Below are positions 49,163-61,398 of a stretch of 64,000 nucleotides of DNA, in pieces. Below the pieces are notes generated by a model. That model was not told the DNA's origin. It ran no database searches and saw only the letters and a program-made list of their open reading frames with translations. Both the position numbers and the translations under genes were made by a program. Source of the stretch: Bradyrhizobium sp. CCBAU 53421 (GTDB taxonomy: Bacteria; Pseudomonadota; Alphaproteobacteria; Rhizobiales; Xanthobacteraceae); contig NZ_CP030047.1 of assembly GCF_015291625.1 (NCBI RefSeq), positions 2,604,001-2,668,000 on the forward strand, written 5' to 3'. Each line of letters begins with the position of its first letter. The first letter of the stretch is position 1.

Positions 49163-51808
49163 GTGCCGCTGAGAAACCTCACCACCTATCGCAAGAAGCG
49201 CGACTTCGAGAAGACCAATGAGCCGTCGGGCGAGGTCAAGGTCGCACCCGGCAAGCAGCGGCGCTTCGTGATCCAGAAGCACGACGCGACGCGGCTGCAC
49301 TATGATTTCAGGCTGGAGTTCGACGGCGTCTTCAAGTCCTGGGCGGTGACGCGCGGGCCCTCGCTCGATCCCCATGACAAGCGGCTCGCGGTCGAGGTCG
49401 AGGATCATCCGCTCGACTATGGCGATTTCGAAGGCACCATTCCGGAAGGCCAGTATGGCGGCGGCACGGTGCAGCTGTGGGATCGCGGCACCTGGGTATC
49501 TGATGATCCCGAGCGCGGCTTCAGGAAGGGCGACTTGAAGTTCACGCTGCATGGCGACAAGCTGCACGGCAGCTGGGTGCTGGTGCGGATGAAGAACGAC
49601 CGCTTCGGCGGCAAGCGCACCAACTGGCTTCTGATCAAGCACCGCGACGAATATGCCGTTGAGGGCAACGGCGAGGCGATCCTCGACGAGGACCGCTCGG
49701 TCGCCTCCGGCCGTTCGATGGCAGAAATCGCGGCCGGCAAGGGCCGCGCGCCGAAGCCGTTCATGCTGGCGAAGGGGAACGGGAAGGGCAACGGCAAGGC
49801 CAAAGCGGATGCGGTCTGGCAGTCCAATCACGGCATGGCCGCCGACGCGCGCGCCAGGACCAAGGCGCCGGCGCCCAAAGCGCAATTGAAGGCGAGGCCG
49901 AAGGCGCAACCGAAGCAGGTGGCGGAGATGCCGGACTTCGTTTCGCCGCAGCTCTGCGCCGCGGTGGAGAGTCCGCCCAACGGCGCGGGCTGGTGTCACG
50001 AGATCAAGTTCGACGGCTATCGCGTGCAGCTCCGCATCGAGGACGGCGAGGCCGTGGTGAAGACCCGCAAGGGGCTCGACTGGTCCGACAAGTTCGGCGC
50101 CATCGTGAAGGAGGCCGGCAAGCTGCCGGATGCCCTGATCGACGGCGAGATCGTGGCGCTCGACAAGAACGGCACGCCGCATTTCTCGACGCTGCAGGCG
50201 GCGCTGTCCGACGGCAAGACCGACCAGCTGATCTTCTACGCGTTCGACCTGCTGTTTGCCGGCACCGAGGATCTTCGCCCGCTGCCGCTCACCGAGCGCA
50301 AGGCGCGGCTGCAGGCGCTGCTGGCGGCGCGCAAGGGCAAGAATCCCCTGATCCGCTATGTCGAGCATTTCGAGGAGCGCGGCGACGCCGTGCTGGATTC
50401 CGCGCGCAAGCTCGGGCTGGAGGGCATCGTCTCCAAGCGGCTCGACGGCGCTTACCGTTCCGGCCGCTCCGATGACTGGACGAAAGCAAAGATCCGCGCC
50501 GGCCATGAGGTGGTGCTCGGCGGCTGGAAGGACACCAACGGCAAATTCCGCTCGCTGATGGCGGGCGTCTATCGCGGCGATCATCTGGCCTTTGTCGGCA
50601 TCGTCGGCACCGGATTCGGACAGGACACCGTCCGCCGCATCATGCCGGCGCTGAAGGCCGCGGCATCCGACACGAACCCGTTCGGCGGCAAGGATGCGCC
50701 GAAGAAAGCCCGCGACGTGCACTGGCTGAAGCCGGAGCTGGTCGCCGAGATCGAGTTCGCCGGCTGGACCGATGCCGGCAATATCCGCCAGGCGGCGTTC
50801 AAGGGCCTGCGCCAGGACAAGCCGGCGCATGAGGTCGAGGCCGAGCGGCCGGTCGCAACCAAAGTGGTGAAGCCGATGGCCAAAGGGAGATCATCAGGGA
50901 AATCAACCGGCGAGGTGATGGGTGTCACCATCTCCCATCCGGACAAGGCCTTGTGGCCCGACGCCGGCGACGGGGCGCCGGTGACCAAGCTCGATCTCGC
51001 CAACTATTTCGAGACAGTCGGCGAATGGATGATCTCCTATCTCAAGGGCCGGCCGTGCTCCATCGTGCGTGCCCCTGATGGCATCAAGGGCGAGACGTTC
51101 TTCCAGCGTCATGCGATGGCCGGCACGTCGAAGCTCCTCAAGCTCGCCAAGGTTTCCGGCGACCGCAAGCCGTATCTGCAGATCGACCAGGTCGAGGGCC
51201 TGGCAGCGGTCGCGCAGCTCGGCGGTCTCGAACTGCATCCCTGGAATTGCGCGCCCGATGCCTATGACACGCCGGGCCGCCTGGTGTTCGATCTCGATCC
51301 CGCACCCGACGTCGCGTTCTCCGACGTGATCGACGCCGCCAAGGACATGCGCCAGCGGCTGACCGCGGTCGGCCTAGAGAGCTTCTGCAAGACCACCGGC
51401 GGCAAAGGGCTTCATGTCGTGGCGCCGCTGCTCGCAGGCGCCAGGGACAAGGTGACCTGGAAGGAGGCCAAGGCATTCGTGCAGGCGATCTGCCAGTGGA
51501 TGGCGCAGGACGATCCCGAGCGCTATCTGATCAACATGTCGAAAGCCAAGCGCACCGGAAAGATCTTCCTCGACTATCTGCGCAACGACCGGCTCTCGAC
51601 CGCGGTCGCGGTGCTGTCGCCGCGGGCACGGCCGGGCGCGACGGTGTCGATGCCGCTGACCTGGAGCCAGGTGCGCGGCGACCTCGATCCGAAGAAATAT
51701 ACGGTGCGGTCGGTGCCGGCGCTGCTCGCCAAGAGCAAGGCGTGGGCCGGCTACGAGGATGCGGCCTCGTCGATCAAGGCGGCGATGAAGAAGCTGGAGG
51801 GGCGTTAA
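49163..51808 (+). CDS. ligD: ATP-dependent DNA ligase LigD (PE-Lig-Pol order)
   Basis: An 881-residue NHEJ ligase. GTG at 49163 is preferred ([20 protein letters not shown]). Domain order is 3'-phosphoesterase (about 20-170, [13 protein letters not shown] and [12 protein letters not shown]), a basic low-complexity linker ([14 protein letters not shown], 215-260), ligase (265-545, adenylated Lys-282 in [10 protein letters not shown]) and primase-polymerase (about 590-875, [11 protein letters not shown] with metal-binding Asp pair). This order matches the Pseudomonas type rather than the mycobacterial one. All catalytic motifs appear intact. Confidence 0.96.
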   Translation: MPLRNLTTYRKKRDFEKTNEPSGEVKVAPGKQRRFVIQKHDATRLHYDFRLEFDGVFKSWAVTRGPSLDPHDKRLAVEVEDHPLDYGDFEGTIPEGQYGGGTVQLWDRGTWVSDDPERGFRKGDLKFTLHGDKLHGSWVLVRMKNDRFGGKRTNWLLIKHRDEYAVEGNGEAILDEDRSVASGRSMAEIAAGKGRAPKPFMLAKGNGKGNGKAKADAVWQSNHGMAADARARTKAPAPKAQLKARPKAQPKQVAEMPDFVSPQLCAAVESPPNGAGWCHEIKFDGYRVQLRIEDGEAVVKTRKGLDWSDKFGAIVKEAGKLPDALIDGEIVALDKNGTPHFSTLQAALSDGKTDQLIFYAFDLLFAGTEDLRPLPLTERKARLQALLAARKGKNPLIRYVEHFEERGDAVLDSARKLGLEGIVSKRLDGAYRSGRSDDWTKAKIRAGHEVVLGGWKDTNGKFRSLMAGVYRGDHLAFVGIVGTGFGQDTVRRIMPALKAAASDTNPFGGKDAPKKARDVHWLKPELVAEIEFAGWTDAGNIRQAAFKGLRQDKPAHEVEAERPVATKVVKPMAKGRSSGKSTGEVMGVTISHPDKALWPDAGDGAPVTKLDLANYFETVGEWMISYLKGRPCSIVRAPDGIKGETFFQRHAMAGTSKLLKLAKVSGDRKPYLQIDQVEGLAAVAQLGGLELHPWNCAPDAYDTPGRLVFDLDPAPDVAFSDVIDAAKDMRQRLTAVGLESFCKTTGGKGLHVVAPLLAGARDKVTWKEAKAFVQAICQWMAQDDPERYLINMSKAKRTGKIFLDYLRNDRLSTAVAVLSPRARPGATVSMPLTWSQVRGDLDPKKYTVRSVPALLAKSKAWAGYEDAASSIKAAMKKLEGR

Positions 51809-51830
51809 GACCTAACATCCCCTCCGCTCG

Positions 51831-51935
51831 TCATACCCCGCGAAAGCGGGGTATCCAGTACGCCGCGGCCCATCGGCTCAGTAATGGCTTCCTCTGGAAT
51901 ACTGGATCGCCCGGTCGAGCCGGGCGATGACAGTC
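51831..51935. repeat. palindromic intergenic repeat with two nested hairpins
   Basis: Two hairpins, ataccccgc/gcggggtat with a GAAA loop (51833-51841, 51846-51854) and atcgcccgg/ccgggcgat (51906-51914, 51920-51928), are bracketed by a long-range stem of tccagta/tactgga type. It lies between convergent ligD and DUF3309, and probably doubles as a terminator. Confidence 0.75.
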
Positions 51936-51969
51936 GTTGATGTGGATCGGGTTACAGTGCCGCCTCGCG

Positions 51970-52134
51970 CTACAATCGTCCGAGCAGCAACAGGATCAGC
52001 AGGATCACGATCACGAGGCCGAGACCGCCGCCGCCATAGTAGCCGGTGCCGTAGAACGGTCCGCCGCCGATGCCGCTGAAGCCGCCAAGCAGCGCAATGA
52101 CCAGAATGATAAGAATGATCGTTCCAAGTGACAT
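51970..52134 (-). CDS. DUF3309 small membrane protein
   Basis: A 54-residue peptide from ATG 52134 after GAGGAGAAC. Two hydrophobic segments (LGTIILIILVIALLGG and LGLVIVILLILLLLGRL) flank a glycine/tyrosine loop (GIGGGPFYGTGYYGGGG). This is the DUF3309 pattern; the family is common in alphaproteobacteria and its function is unknown. It is divergent from the PHA-associated gene. Confidence 0.85.
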   Translation of the reverse strand: MSLGTIILIILVIALLGGFSGIGGGPFYGTGYYGGGGLGLVIVILLILLLLGRL

Positions 52135-52299
52135 CTCAGTTCTCCTCAGCCCCGCGGGCCTCTCGTCTCTGCCCTTCGGGGGAGGAAACAACCCGCAACT
52201 ATGAAGGTTCCGGGTAGAGCGGTGCGATAAAGCTGTGTGATCTTCCATTTGCGGTGGAACAGAATTACATGAGCGGAATCCAGGGAGGAGTGCACCGCG

Positions 52300-52608
52300 A
52301 TGTCGGCTCCGTTGATTGTCTCGATCCCCCACAGCCTCGGCCGCGACGAGGCGATGCGGCGCCTGAAGACGGGCCTGTCGCGCGCCGCGGCGAATGTGCC
52401 CGTCATGAGCGTCGACGAAGAACGTTGGGAGGATAACCGCATGAGCTTCCGCGTCCGCGCGCTGGGGCAGGTCGCGGCCGGACATCTTGATGTCGAGGAT
52501 ACCCATGTGCGCCTGGAGGTAACGCTGCCGTGGCTGCTGCAGCGCTTCGCCGAGGTCGCGCAGGTCGCCATCCAGAAAAGCGGGCAGTTGCTGCTGACCA
52601 AGCGCTGA
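52300..52608 (+). CDS. polyhydroxyalkanoic acid system family protein
   Basis: A 102-residue protein. The body (IVSIPHSLGRDEAMRRLKTG, SVDEERWEDNRMSFRVRALG, LDVEDTHVRLEVTLPWLLQR) matches the PHA_gran_rgn family, small proteins found with PHA granule genes. GGAGGAG lies about 10 bases before the ATG. It is convergent with treY, nine bases apart. It may connect with the phasin-containing cluster at 1-10 kb, though they are far apart. Confidence 0.8.
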   Translation: MSAPLIVSIPHSLGRDEAMRRLKTGLSRAAANVPVMSVDEERWEDNRMSFRVRALGQVAAGHLDVEDTHVRLEVTLPWLLQRFAEVAQVAIQKSGQLLLTKR

Positions 52609-52617
52609 CGCGCGACG

Positions 52618-55401
52618 CTAGCCTTGCGCGCCTGCGCGTTTCGGGGCGCGCTTCGTTCCGGCTGCGACCTTCGCTTTCACAACTGCGACCGGCTGTTTTG
52701 CGAACAGCGTCGAGAGCTGAGTTTTGCCGTCGCCGCCCGGGAGCGCATATCCGGCCAGGTCGATCTGGCCTTCAAAGGCTTCGGGGCGTGGCCAGCTGCG
52801 TCCGCCCTGCGTGAACGGGGCAAATGATTTCGCCACCGCGACGATGACCGCCTCGCGGCCATGGCGCCGCGCGAAGGCGATGACATGATCGCGATGCGGG
52901 CCGCTGACCGTGAGCGGCTGGTAGTCGCCGCTGGTGAAGACGTCAGGCAGCTCGTTGCGCAGCCGCAGCAGGTGCCGCGTCCATGCGAACTTCAGCCGGC
53001 CGTCGCGCCAGCTTTCCGCCAGCGCATCCCAATCCGGCGCCTCCAGCGCCGCGAGCATGTCCGCGCGTGCGGCAAAGTCGACCGGACGGCGGTTGTCGGG
53101 GTCGACAAGCGAAAGATCCCAGCTTTCGGTGCCCTGGTAGAAATCCGGCACGCCCGGCATCGTCGCCTTCAGCGCGATCTGGCTCAGCGAGTTCAGCGCG
53201 CCGATCAGCGCGGTGCGCTGTGCCAGCGTGTCGAGGGCATCGAGGAATTCAGTCGAAGCGTTGCGATCGAGGATCCGATCGATAAAGGTCTTCACACCCG
53301 CTTCATAAGGCTCGTGCGGATTGAGCCAGCTGGTCTCCTGCTTGCCCTCGCGCGCGGCCTTCAGGGCATAGGCCTGGATGCGCGCGGTCAGCGAGGTGTC
53401 GCCAGGATCCCAGGCGCCGATCAGGGCCTGATACAGCATGTATTCGAACGTGGCCGAAGGGGCGCGCATCTCGCCGTCGAGCACCAGATGCGGCGCGTTC
53501 AGCACCTTCCAGCGCGCCACCGCGCTGGTCCATTCGCCGGGGATTTCCGCAAGCGCCATGATCCGGGCGCGGGCATCCTCGCCGCGCTTGGTGTCGTGGG
53601 TCGCGGTCGACGTCATGCCGTGCGGCCATTCGCGGACGCGGGCCTGCATCATGGCGTGGAAGGTCTCAGGCGCGATCGCGCTGGCTGCCGGATCGCCGCC
53701 GACCTCGTTGAGCGCGAGCAGGCGGTGGTAGCGATAGAACGTCGTGTCCTCCAGCGATTTCGCCATCATCGGCCCGGTGAACTGCTGCACCTTCAGCGCG
53801 AAGCGCCGCACCCGCGGCGCGCTGTGCGGCGGCCGGCCGGGCTTCAGGAGGTCCATGGTCAGGGCATCGCGCAGGAAGTCGAAGATGCCTTCGTCGGCGG
53901 CGAACCAGTCGGCGCGGGCGCGCGCGATGGTCTCGCTGATCAGCGCGCGATCATGCGCGGCTGGTCCCGAGGCGGTGAGATAGGTGCGATAGACCGGGAA
54001 GTGCAGCACATACAGCTCGAGTGCCTGCCGCAGGCTGTCGGCGGAGAAGTCGCGGGTCGAATAGTGCCCGCTGGCAATGCGCGCGACGAGCCGCGCCAGC
54101 ACGGTGAATTCGCTGGTCAGCAAGGTCTCCAGCACGCGACGCTTGGCTGCGCGCAGCACCGGCGTCAGGTTCGGCGACTGGTTGCTGATCTGGCGCCAGA
54201 TCTCGTTGAGCGGCTCGAGGCCGCGACCTTCGACCAGCACCTGGCTGATCGTGTTCATCCATTCATAGCCGGTGGTGCCATGGACGCCGCTGAACTTCGT
54301 CAGCTTCTCGTCCTCGCCGAGGATCTTCTCGATCACCATGTAGAACGGCTTTGCCTTGGCGCCCTGCGCCGAGCGGATCAGGCGGCGCAGCCGCTGGAAA
54401 TATTGCGCGGGATCGCGCAGGCCGTCGATATGGTCGAGCCGCAGGCCCTGCAGCCGGTTTTCCGCGATCAGCCGCTTGACGAGGCTGTGGCTCGCCTCGA
54501 ACGTCGCGGCGTCCTCGACCCGGAGACCGGCCAGCGTGTTGACGTCGAAGAAGCGGCGATAGTTGATGTCGCTGGAAGCAAGCCGCCAGTGGCCAAGCTT
54601 GTAATGCTGGCGCTCCAGGAGATGATGCAGCGCCAGCGTCGGGGTGGGCCGGTCCTCGCCGGCGCGATAGGCGTCGAGCCCGCGCGCGATGATCTCGGAG
54701 CTTCCTTCGATCGCCTGGATCGCGGCCTTCAGGGCCGGCGCTTCCTTGCGGTTCGGGTGACGCAGCCCGCGATACCGTGCGGCGAGCTCGAGCAATGCGC
54801 GCCCTGCTGTGCTGTCTTCGGCGCCGGCCTCGCGAACGATGGTCCGCAGCACCTCACCATAGCGCTCCGGCGCGATCGGCAGGCGATGCTCGAAATACCA
54901 GGCGGAGAAGCTGCCTTCGTCTGCGTCGTAGCGCAACTCGATGTCACCGCGCTCCAGCGCCTTGCCGTAGGACGAGCCGAGGATTGGCAGCAGCACGCCG
55001 CCGCGTGCACGATAGGGCAGCTGGTCCCAGTCGATGTCGAACGAGACCGCGTGCGGCGACACCGGGCCCCATTCCAGGACGTCGAGCCACCACGGATTGT
55101 CGGCAAAGTGCACGCCGACATGGTTCGGCACGAAATCCAGGATCAGCCCGAGGTCGCTCTGCTTCAGCGCGTCGCTGAACCGCGCAAAGCCGTCTTCGCC
55201 GCCGAGTTCCGGATTGAATTTGGTGTGATCGACGACATCGTAGCCGTGGGTCGATCCCTTGCGCGCCTTCATGAAGGGCGAGGCATAGACATGGCTGATG
55301 CCGAGCGCCTTCAGATACGGCGCCACCGCGGCGGCGGCATCGAAGTCGAAATCGGCAGTGAGTTGCAGTCGGTAGGTCGCGATCGGGATCGCCGGAGGCA
55401 T
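52618..55401 (-). CDS. treY: malto-oligosyltrehalose synthase TreY
   Basis: A 927-residue GH13 enzyme that turns the reducing end of maltooligosaccharide into a terminal trehalose unit. ATG at 55401, four bases after treZ's stop; the upstream open frame is a shadow. It opens with PIATYRLQLTADFDFDAAAA, and has HVYASPFMKARKGSTHGYDV and DFVPNHVGVH, with the catalytic Asp in GLRLDHIDGLRDP. The C-terminal ~40 residues are Lys/Ala-rich and extra to the family. TreY works with TreZ, encoded just upstream. Confidence 0.95.
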   Translation of the reverse strand: MPPAIPIATYRLQLTADFDFDAAAAVAPYLKALGISHVYASPFMKARKGSTHGYDVVDHTKFNPELGGEDGFARFSDALKQSDLGLILDFVPNHVGVHFADNPWWLDVLEWGPVSPHAVSFDIDWDQLPYRARGGVLLPILGSSYGKALERGDIELRYDADEGSFSAWYFEHRLPIAPERYGEVLRTIVREAGAEDSTAGRALLELAARYRGLRHPNRKEAPALKAAIQAIEGSSEIIARGLDAYRAGEDRPTPTLALHHLLERQHYKLGHWRLASSDINYRRFFDVNTLAGLRVEDAATFEASHSLVKRLIAENRLQGLRLDHIDGLRDPAQYFQRLRRLIRSAQGAKAKPFYMVIEKILGEDEKLTKFSGVHGTTGYEWMNTISQVLVEGRGLEPLNEIWRQISNQSPNLTPVLRAAKRRVLETLLTSEFTVLARLVARIASGHYSTRDFSADSLRQALELYVLHFPVYRTYLTASGPAAHDRALISETIARARADWFAADEGIFDFLRDALTMDLLKPGRPPHSAPRVRRFALKVQQFTGPMMAKSLEDTTFYRYHRLLALNEVGGDPAASAIAPETFHAMMQARVREWPHGMTSTATHDTKRGEDARARIMALAEIPGEWTSAVARWKVLNAPHLVLDGEMRAPSATFEYMLYQALIGAWDPGDTSLTARIQAYALKAAREGKQETSWLNPHEPYEAGVKTFIDRILDRNASTEFLDALDTLAQRTALIGALNSLSQIALKATMPGVPDFYQGTESWDLSLVDPDNRRPVDFAARADMLAALEAPDWDALAESWRDGRLKFAWTRHLLRLRNELPDVFTSGDYQPLTVSGPHRDHVIAFARRHGREAVIVAVAKSFAPFTQGGRSWPRPEAFEGQIDLAGYALPGGDGKTQLSTLFAKQPVAVVKAKVAAGTKRAPKRAGAQG

Positions 55402-55405
55402 TGTG

Positions 55406-57178
55406 CTATCCGATGTGCCAGCGCACCGCCCAGCCGGGGAGGTCGCTCGGCAACGCGCCGCCCCAGATCGCAGTTCCCTTCGGTTCCGCTGCGCCGCTGA
55501 TAGCCCGATCCGACAGATTGGCCGTGAGCCGCAGCGTGCGGCCATCGCCCATCCGCCAATGCGCGGCCAACAGATCGCCGATGACGCGGTCGCCGCCGAA
55601 GCGCGCCCCGGTGAGCCGCGGCGTGATCTCGCGCCGGCGCACCGCGAGCAGGTCGCGTACGAGCGCGAGCCGCGTGCGCGCTGGATCGTCGCCAAGCGCC
55701 GCCCAGTCGAGCACGGCCGATCGCACCGTCGCCTCGGCAAGCGGGTCGGGAATGTCGTCGCCATATTTGGCATAGGCCCAGGCGAATTCCTTGCGCCGGC
55801 CGGCGCGGACGGCGTTGGCGAGGTCGCCCTTGAAATCGCAGAAGAACGGGAAGGGCGTCGTTGCGCCCCATTCCTCGCCCATGAACAGCATCGGCGTGGT
55901 CGGCGCGATCAGCGTGACCGCCAGCGCCGCCTCGATCGCCTTCGGGTTTGCGATGCTTTCGAGCCGATCGCCGAGCGGCCGGTTGCCGATCTGGTCGTGG
56001 TTCTGCAGGAAGTTTATGAAGCAGGTCGGCGACAACTCACCGCTCGGTTCGCCGCGGGCCTTGCCGCCCCAGAACTCCGAGACTTCGCCCTGGTAGATGT
56101 AGCCGGAGGACAATGCGCGCGCGAGGTCCTGCTTCGGAGCCCGGTAGTCGCCGTAGTAGCCCTGGGTTTCTCCGGTCAGCAGCACATGCCAGGCGTGATG
56201 ATAATCGTCGTTCCACTGGCCGCGGAACTTGCCGTGCGGCGGGTCCTCGGCGGCATCGAGCAGGCTTGCGATGTTGTCGCCGTTTTCGAGCACGAGGTTG
56301 ATGTGCCGGCCGGTCTCGGTCGCCAACTTTCCGGCGGCTTTGCTGAAGTCATGCAGGATGGAGACTTCGCCGGCTTCGACGATGGTGTTGACCGCGTCGA
56401 AGCGCAGCCCGTCGAAGCGATAGTCGCGCAGCCAGCTGACGACGCTGCCGATCGCAAACGCGCGCACCTCGGGCACGCGGTAGTCGATCGCGCTACCCCA
56501 CGGCGTATGCGCATCGCTGAAGAAGGAGGGCGCATAGCGGCCGAGGTAATTCCCCTCGGGGCCGAAATGGTTGTAGACCACGTCGAGCATCACCATCAGC
56601 CCGCGCAGATGCGCTTCGTCGATCAGGGTCTTGAGGTCCTCGGGACGGCCGTAGGTGCTGTCGGGGGCGTACCACAGCACGCCGTCATAACCCCAGTTGC
56701 GCCCGCCTGCGAAATCCGCCAGCGGCATCAGCTCGAGCGCGGTGATGCCGGTCGCCACCAGATGATCGAGCTTGTCGATCATGGCGCGGTAGGTGCCTTC
56801 CACCGTGAAGGTCCCGACATGGGCCTCGAGAATGACGGCCTCATGCCAGGGACGTCCGCGCCATCCGGTCGCGCGCCATTCGAAAGCTGCGTGATCGATC
56901 ACCTCGCTCGGGCCGAACACGTCGTCCGGCTGGAATGCGGAGGCCGGGTCGGGCACGTCGACGTCATCATCGACGCGAAATTTATATCGCGTGCCCGCGC
57001 GCGCACCCGGAATCTCGGCGACGTACCAGCCGGCGGCGTCGCGCGTGAGCGCATGCGCATCGCGGCTTCGCGTATGCGGCTTGTCGAGCAGCAGGTCGAC
57101 GCGCTTTGCCGCCGGCGCCCAGAGCCGGAAGCGCGTGCCATCCGGTGTCACCTCAGGGCCGAAATGCTGTGCACTCAT
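55406..57178 (-). CDS. treZ: malto-oligosyltrehalose trehalohydrolase TreZ
   Basis: A 590-residue GH13 enzyme that cuts trehalose off the product of TreY. It begins MSAQHFGPEVTPDGTRFRLW with an N-terminal early-set domain (about 1-100), then the barrel with EAHVGTFTVEGTYRAM, DVVYNHFGPEGNYL, nucleophile in GLRFDAVNTI and FLQNHDQIGNRPLGDR. The start overlaps the GlgX stop (ATGA). Length and all sites are typical. Confidence 0.95.
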   Translation of the reverse strand: MSAQHFGPEVTPDGTRFRLWAPAAKRVDLLLDKPHTRSRDAHALTRDAAGWYVAEIPGARAGTRYKFRVDDDVDVPDPASAFQPDDVFGPSEVIDHAAFEWRATGWRGRPWHEAVILEAHVGTFTVEGTYRAMIDKLDHLVATGITALELMPLADFAGGRNWGYDGVLWYAPDSTYGRPEDLKTLIDEAHLRGLMVMLDVVYNHFGPEGNYLGRYAPSFFSDAHTPWGSAIDYRVPEVRAFAIGSVVSWLRDYRFDGLRFDAVNTIVEAGEVSILHDFSKAAGKLATETGRHINLVLENGDNIASLLDAAEDPPHGKFRGQWNDDYHHAWHVLLTGETQGYYGDYRAPKQDLARALSSGYIYQGEVSEFWGGKARGEPSGELSPTCFINFLQNHDQIGNRPLGDRLESIANPKAIEAALAVTLIAPTTPMLFMGEEWGATTPFPFFCDFKGDLANAVRAGRRKEFAWAYAKYGDDIPDPLAEATVRSAVLDWAALGDDPARTRLALVRDLLAVRRREITPRLTGARFGGDRVIGDLLAAHWRMGDGRTLRLTANLSDRAISGAAEPKGTAIWGGALPSDLPGWAVRWHIG

Positions 57179-59247
57179 GCGGAGCCTGCGAATGCCAGCA
57201 CCGAGAGGGGCGGCGCCGTCATGTCGGCGCCCGATGCGAATTGCTCGGCCGTTTGCTCCGCCTTGGTCGTGTTCAGGACCTGCTGCCAACTCCTGTATTC
57301 CGCCATCCTCGGCATCCTGAACACGATCTCCTGCGGCGCGGCATTGAGCACGATAAAGATCGGCGCCTGCCCTTGTTCCATCGGACCCAGCACGTAGGCG
57401 AGAAACCGGCTTTCCGGGAATTTCCAGTCGGATTCCTTCATCTCCTCCGCGGCCGGCGTCAGCCACAGTACGCCGTAAGAGCCGTCGGTGCGGCGGCCGT
57501 CGAGCCAGCGCTGGCAACGGATCTGGCCGAAGCGCTGGCGGAGCGCGGTGAGGTGGCCGATGAAGGCGATGGCGTCGTCGTCGGTGCCGAGGTTGTCCCA
57601 GCCGATCCAGCCGGTCTCATTGTCCTGGCAATAGGCGTTGTTGTTGCCGGCTTGCGTGTTGGCGACCTCGTCGCCGGCGAGGATCAGCGGCGTGCCCTGC
57701 GCCAGCAGCAGGCAGGCCAGCGCGTTCTTCCTGAGCTGGCGGCGCAGCGCGATGATCGCGGGATCATCGGTCGGTCCTTCATGGCCGCAATTGTTGCTGT
57801 GGTTGTCGTTGGAGCCGTCGCGATTGTCCTCGCCATTGGCCTCATTGTGCTTCTCGTTGTAGCTGAAGAGGTCGGCGAGCGTGAAGCCGTCGTGCACCGT
57901 GATGTGGTTGATGCTGGCGCGGGTCGCGCGGTTATCGTGGTGAAACAGGTCCGAGGACGCCGTCATGCGGCCCGAGATGTCGCCGATCAGGCTGCCTTCG
58001 CCGCTCCAGTAGCGCCGCATCGCGCTGCGATAGCGGTCGTTCCACTCCGACCATTGCGACGGGAACGCGCCGACCTGGTAGCCGCCGAGACCGAGGTCCC
58101 AGGGCTCGGCGACCATCTTGGCGGTCGCCAGCACCGGGTCCTGGCGGATCGCGGCGAGGAAGGGATGGTTGCGATCGAACCCGTTCGGCCCGCGCGCCAG
58201 GGTGGTGGCGAGATCGAAGCGGAAGCCGTCGACATGGCAGACCTCGACCCAGTAGCGCAGCGAGTCCATCACCATCTGCAGCACGCGCGGATGGGTGAGG
58301 TTGACCGAGCTGCCGCAGCCGGTGAAGTCGTCGTAGAAGCGCGGGTTCTCGCGGTTCAGCCAGTAGTAGGAGGCGTTGTCGATGCCGCGGAAGCACAGCG
58401 TCGGGCCCATATGGTTGCCCTCGGCGGTGTGGTTGTAGACGACGTCGAGCAGCACCTCGATGCCGGCATCGTGCAGCCGCGCCACCGTGGTGCGGAAGGA
58501 GTCCAGCGCATTGTCCTGGGCGTAGCGTGCTTCCGGCGCGAAGAACGCGATGGTGTTGTAGCCCCAGTAGTTGGCGAGCTTCTTCTCGACCAGGACGCGG
58601 TCGTCGATCAGGCCGTGGATCGGCAGCAGCTCGATGGTGGTGACCCCGAGCCGCTTGAGGTGGTCGATCATCGCCGGCGACGACAGGCCGCCATAGGTGC
58701 CGCGCAGATTCGGCGGCACGTCCTCGCGCTTCTGTGTCAGGCCCTTGACGTGGGCCTCGTAGATGACGGTGTCTTCCCAGGGAATGTGCGGCCGGATCTC
58801 GCGCCTGCCCCAGTTGAAGGTCTCGTCGACCACCACGGCCTTCGGCATGCCGCGGGCATTGTCGCGCCGGTCGAAGGAAAGGTCCTCGCGCGCGCTGCCG
58901 GTGCGATAGGCGAAATGCGCATCGCTCCACACCAGCCGGCCGGCGAGCCGCTTGGCGTAGGGATCGAGCAGCAGCTTGTTGGCGTTGAAGCGGTGGCCGC
59001 GTTCCGGCGCATAGGGCCCGTAGACCCGATAGCCGTAGAGCTGGCCGGGTGAGACGTCGTTGAGATAGCAGTGCCAGACGTCCTCGGTGCGCTCCGGCAT
59101 CTCGATCCGCTCGAGCTCGCGGCGGCCCTGGCCGTCGAACAGGCACAGCTCCACCTTCTCCGCGTTGGCCGAGAACAGCGCAAAATTGGTGCCTCGGCCG
59201 TCCCAGCTTGCACCGAGCCGTGCGGACGTACCCCCGGTCAGTCGCAT
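57175..59247 (-). CDS. glgX: glycogen debranching enzyme GlgX/TreX
   Basis: A 690-residue isoamylase-type GH13 enzyme that hydrolyses alpha-1,6 branches. ATG at 59247 follows GGAAAG; a TTG before it is also in frame. It carries an early-set domain, then VIYEAHVKGLTQKREDVPPN, LDVVYNHTAEGNHMGPTL and nucleophile in GFRFDLATTLARG. It is called TreX in trehalose operons, where it supplies linear maltodextrins to TreY. The stop overlaps treZ. Confidence 0.94.
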   Translation of the reverse strand: MRLTGGTSARLGASWDGRGTNFALFSANAEKVELCLFDGQGRRELERIEMPERTEDVWHCYLNDVSPGQLYGYRVYGPYAPERGHRFNANKLLLDPYAKRLAGRLVWSDAHFAYRTGSAREDLSFDRRDNARGMPKAVVVDETFNWGRREIRPHIPWEDTVIYEAHVKGLTQKREDVPPNLRGTYGGLSSPAMIDHLKRLGVTTIELLPIHGLIDDRVLVEKKLANYWGYNTIAFFAPEARYAQDNALDSFRTTVARLHDAGIEVLLDVVYNHTAEGNHMGPTLCFRGIDNASYYWLNRENPRFYDDFTGCGSSVNLTHPRVLQMVMDSLRYWVEVCHVDGFRFDLATTLARGPNGFDRNHPFLAAIRQDPVLATAKMVAEPWDLGLGGYQVGAFPSQWSEWNDRYRSAMRRYWSGEGSLIGDISGRMTASSDLFHHDNRATRASINHITVHDGFTLADLFSYNEKHNEANGEDNRDGSNDNHSNNCGHEGPTDDPAIIALRRQLRKNALACLLLAQGTPLILAGDEVANTQAGNNNAYCQDNETGWIGWDNLGTDDDAIAFIGHLTALRQRFGQIRCQRWLDGRRTDGSYGVLWLTPAAEEMKESDWKFPESRFLAYVLGPMEQGQAPIFIVLNAAPQEIVFRMPRMAEYRSWQQVLNTTKAEQTAEQFASGADMTAPPLSVLAFAGSA

Positions 59248-59250
59248 CAA

Positions 59251-61394
<2,144 letters not shown>

Positions 61395-61398
<4 letters not shown>

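Noticed and set aside
52861..55500. Plus-strand open frame of 879 codons opposite treY
   Set aside because: Antisense shadow of TreY; no domain or start signal.
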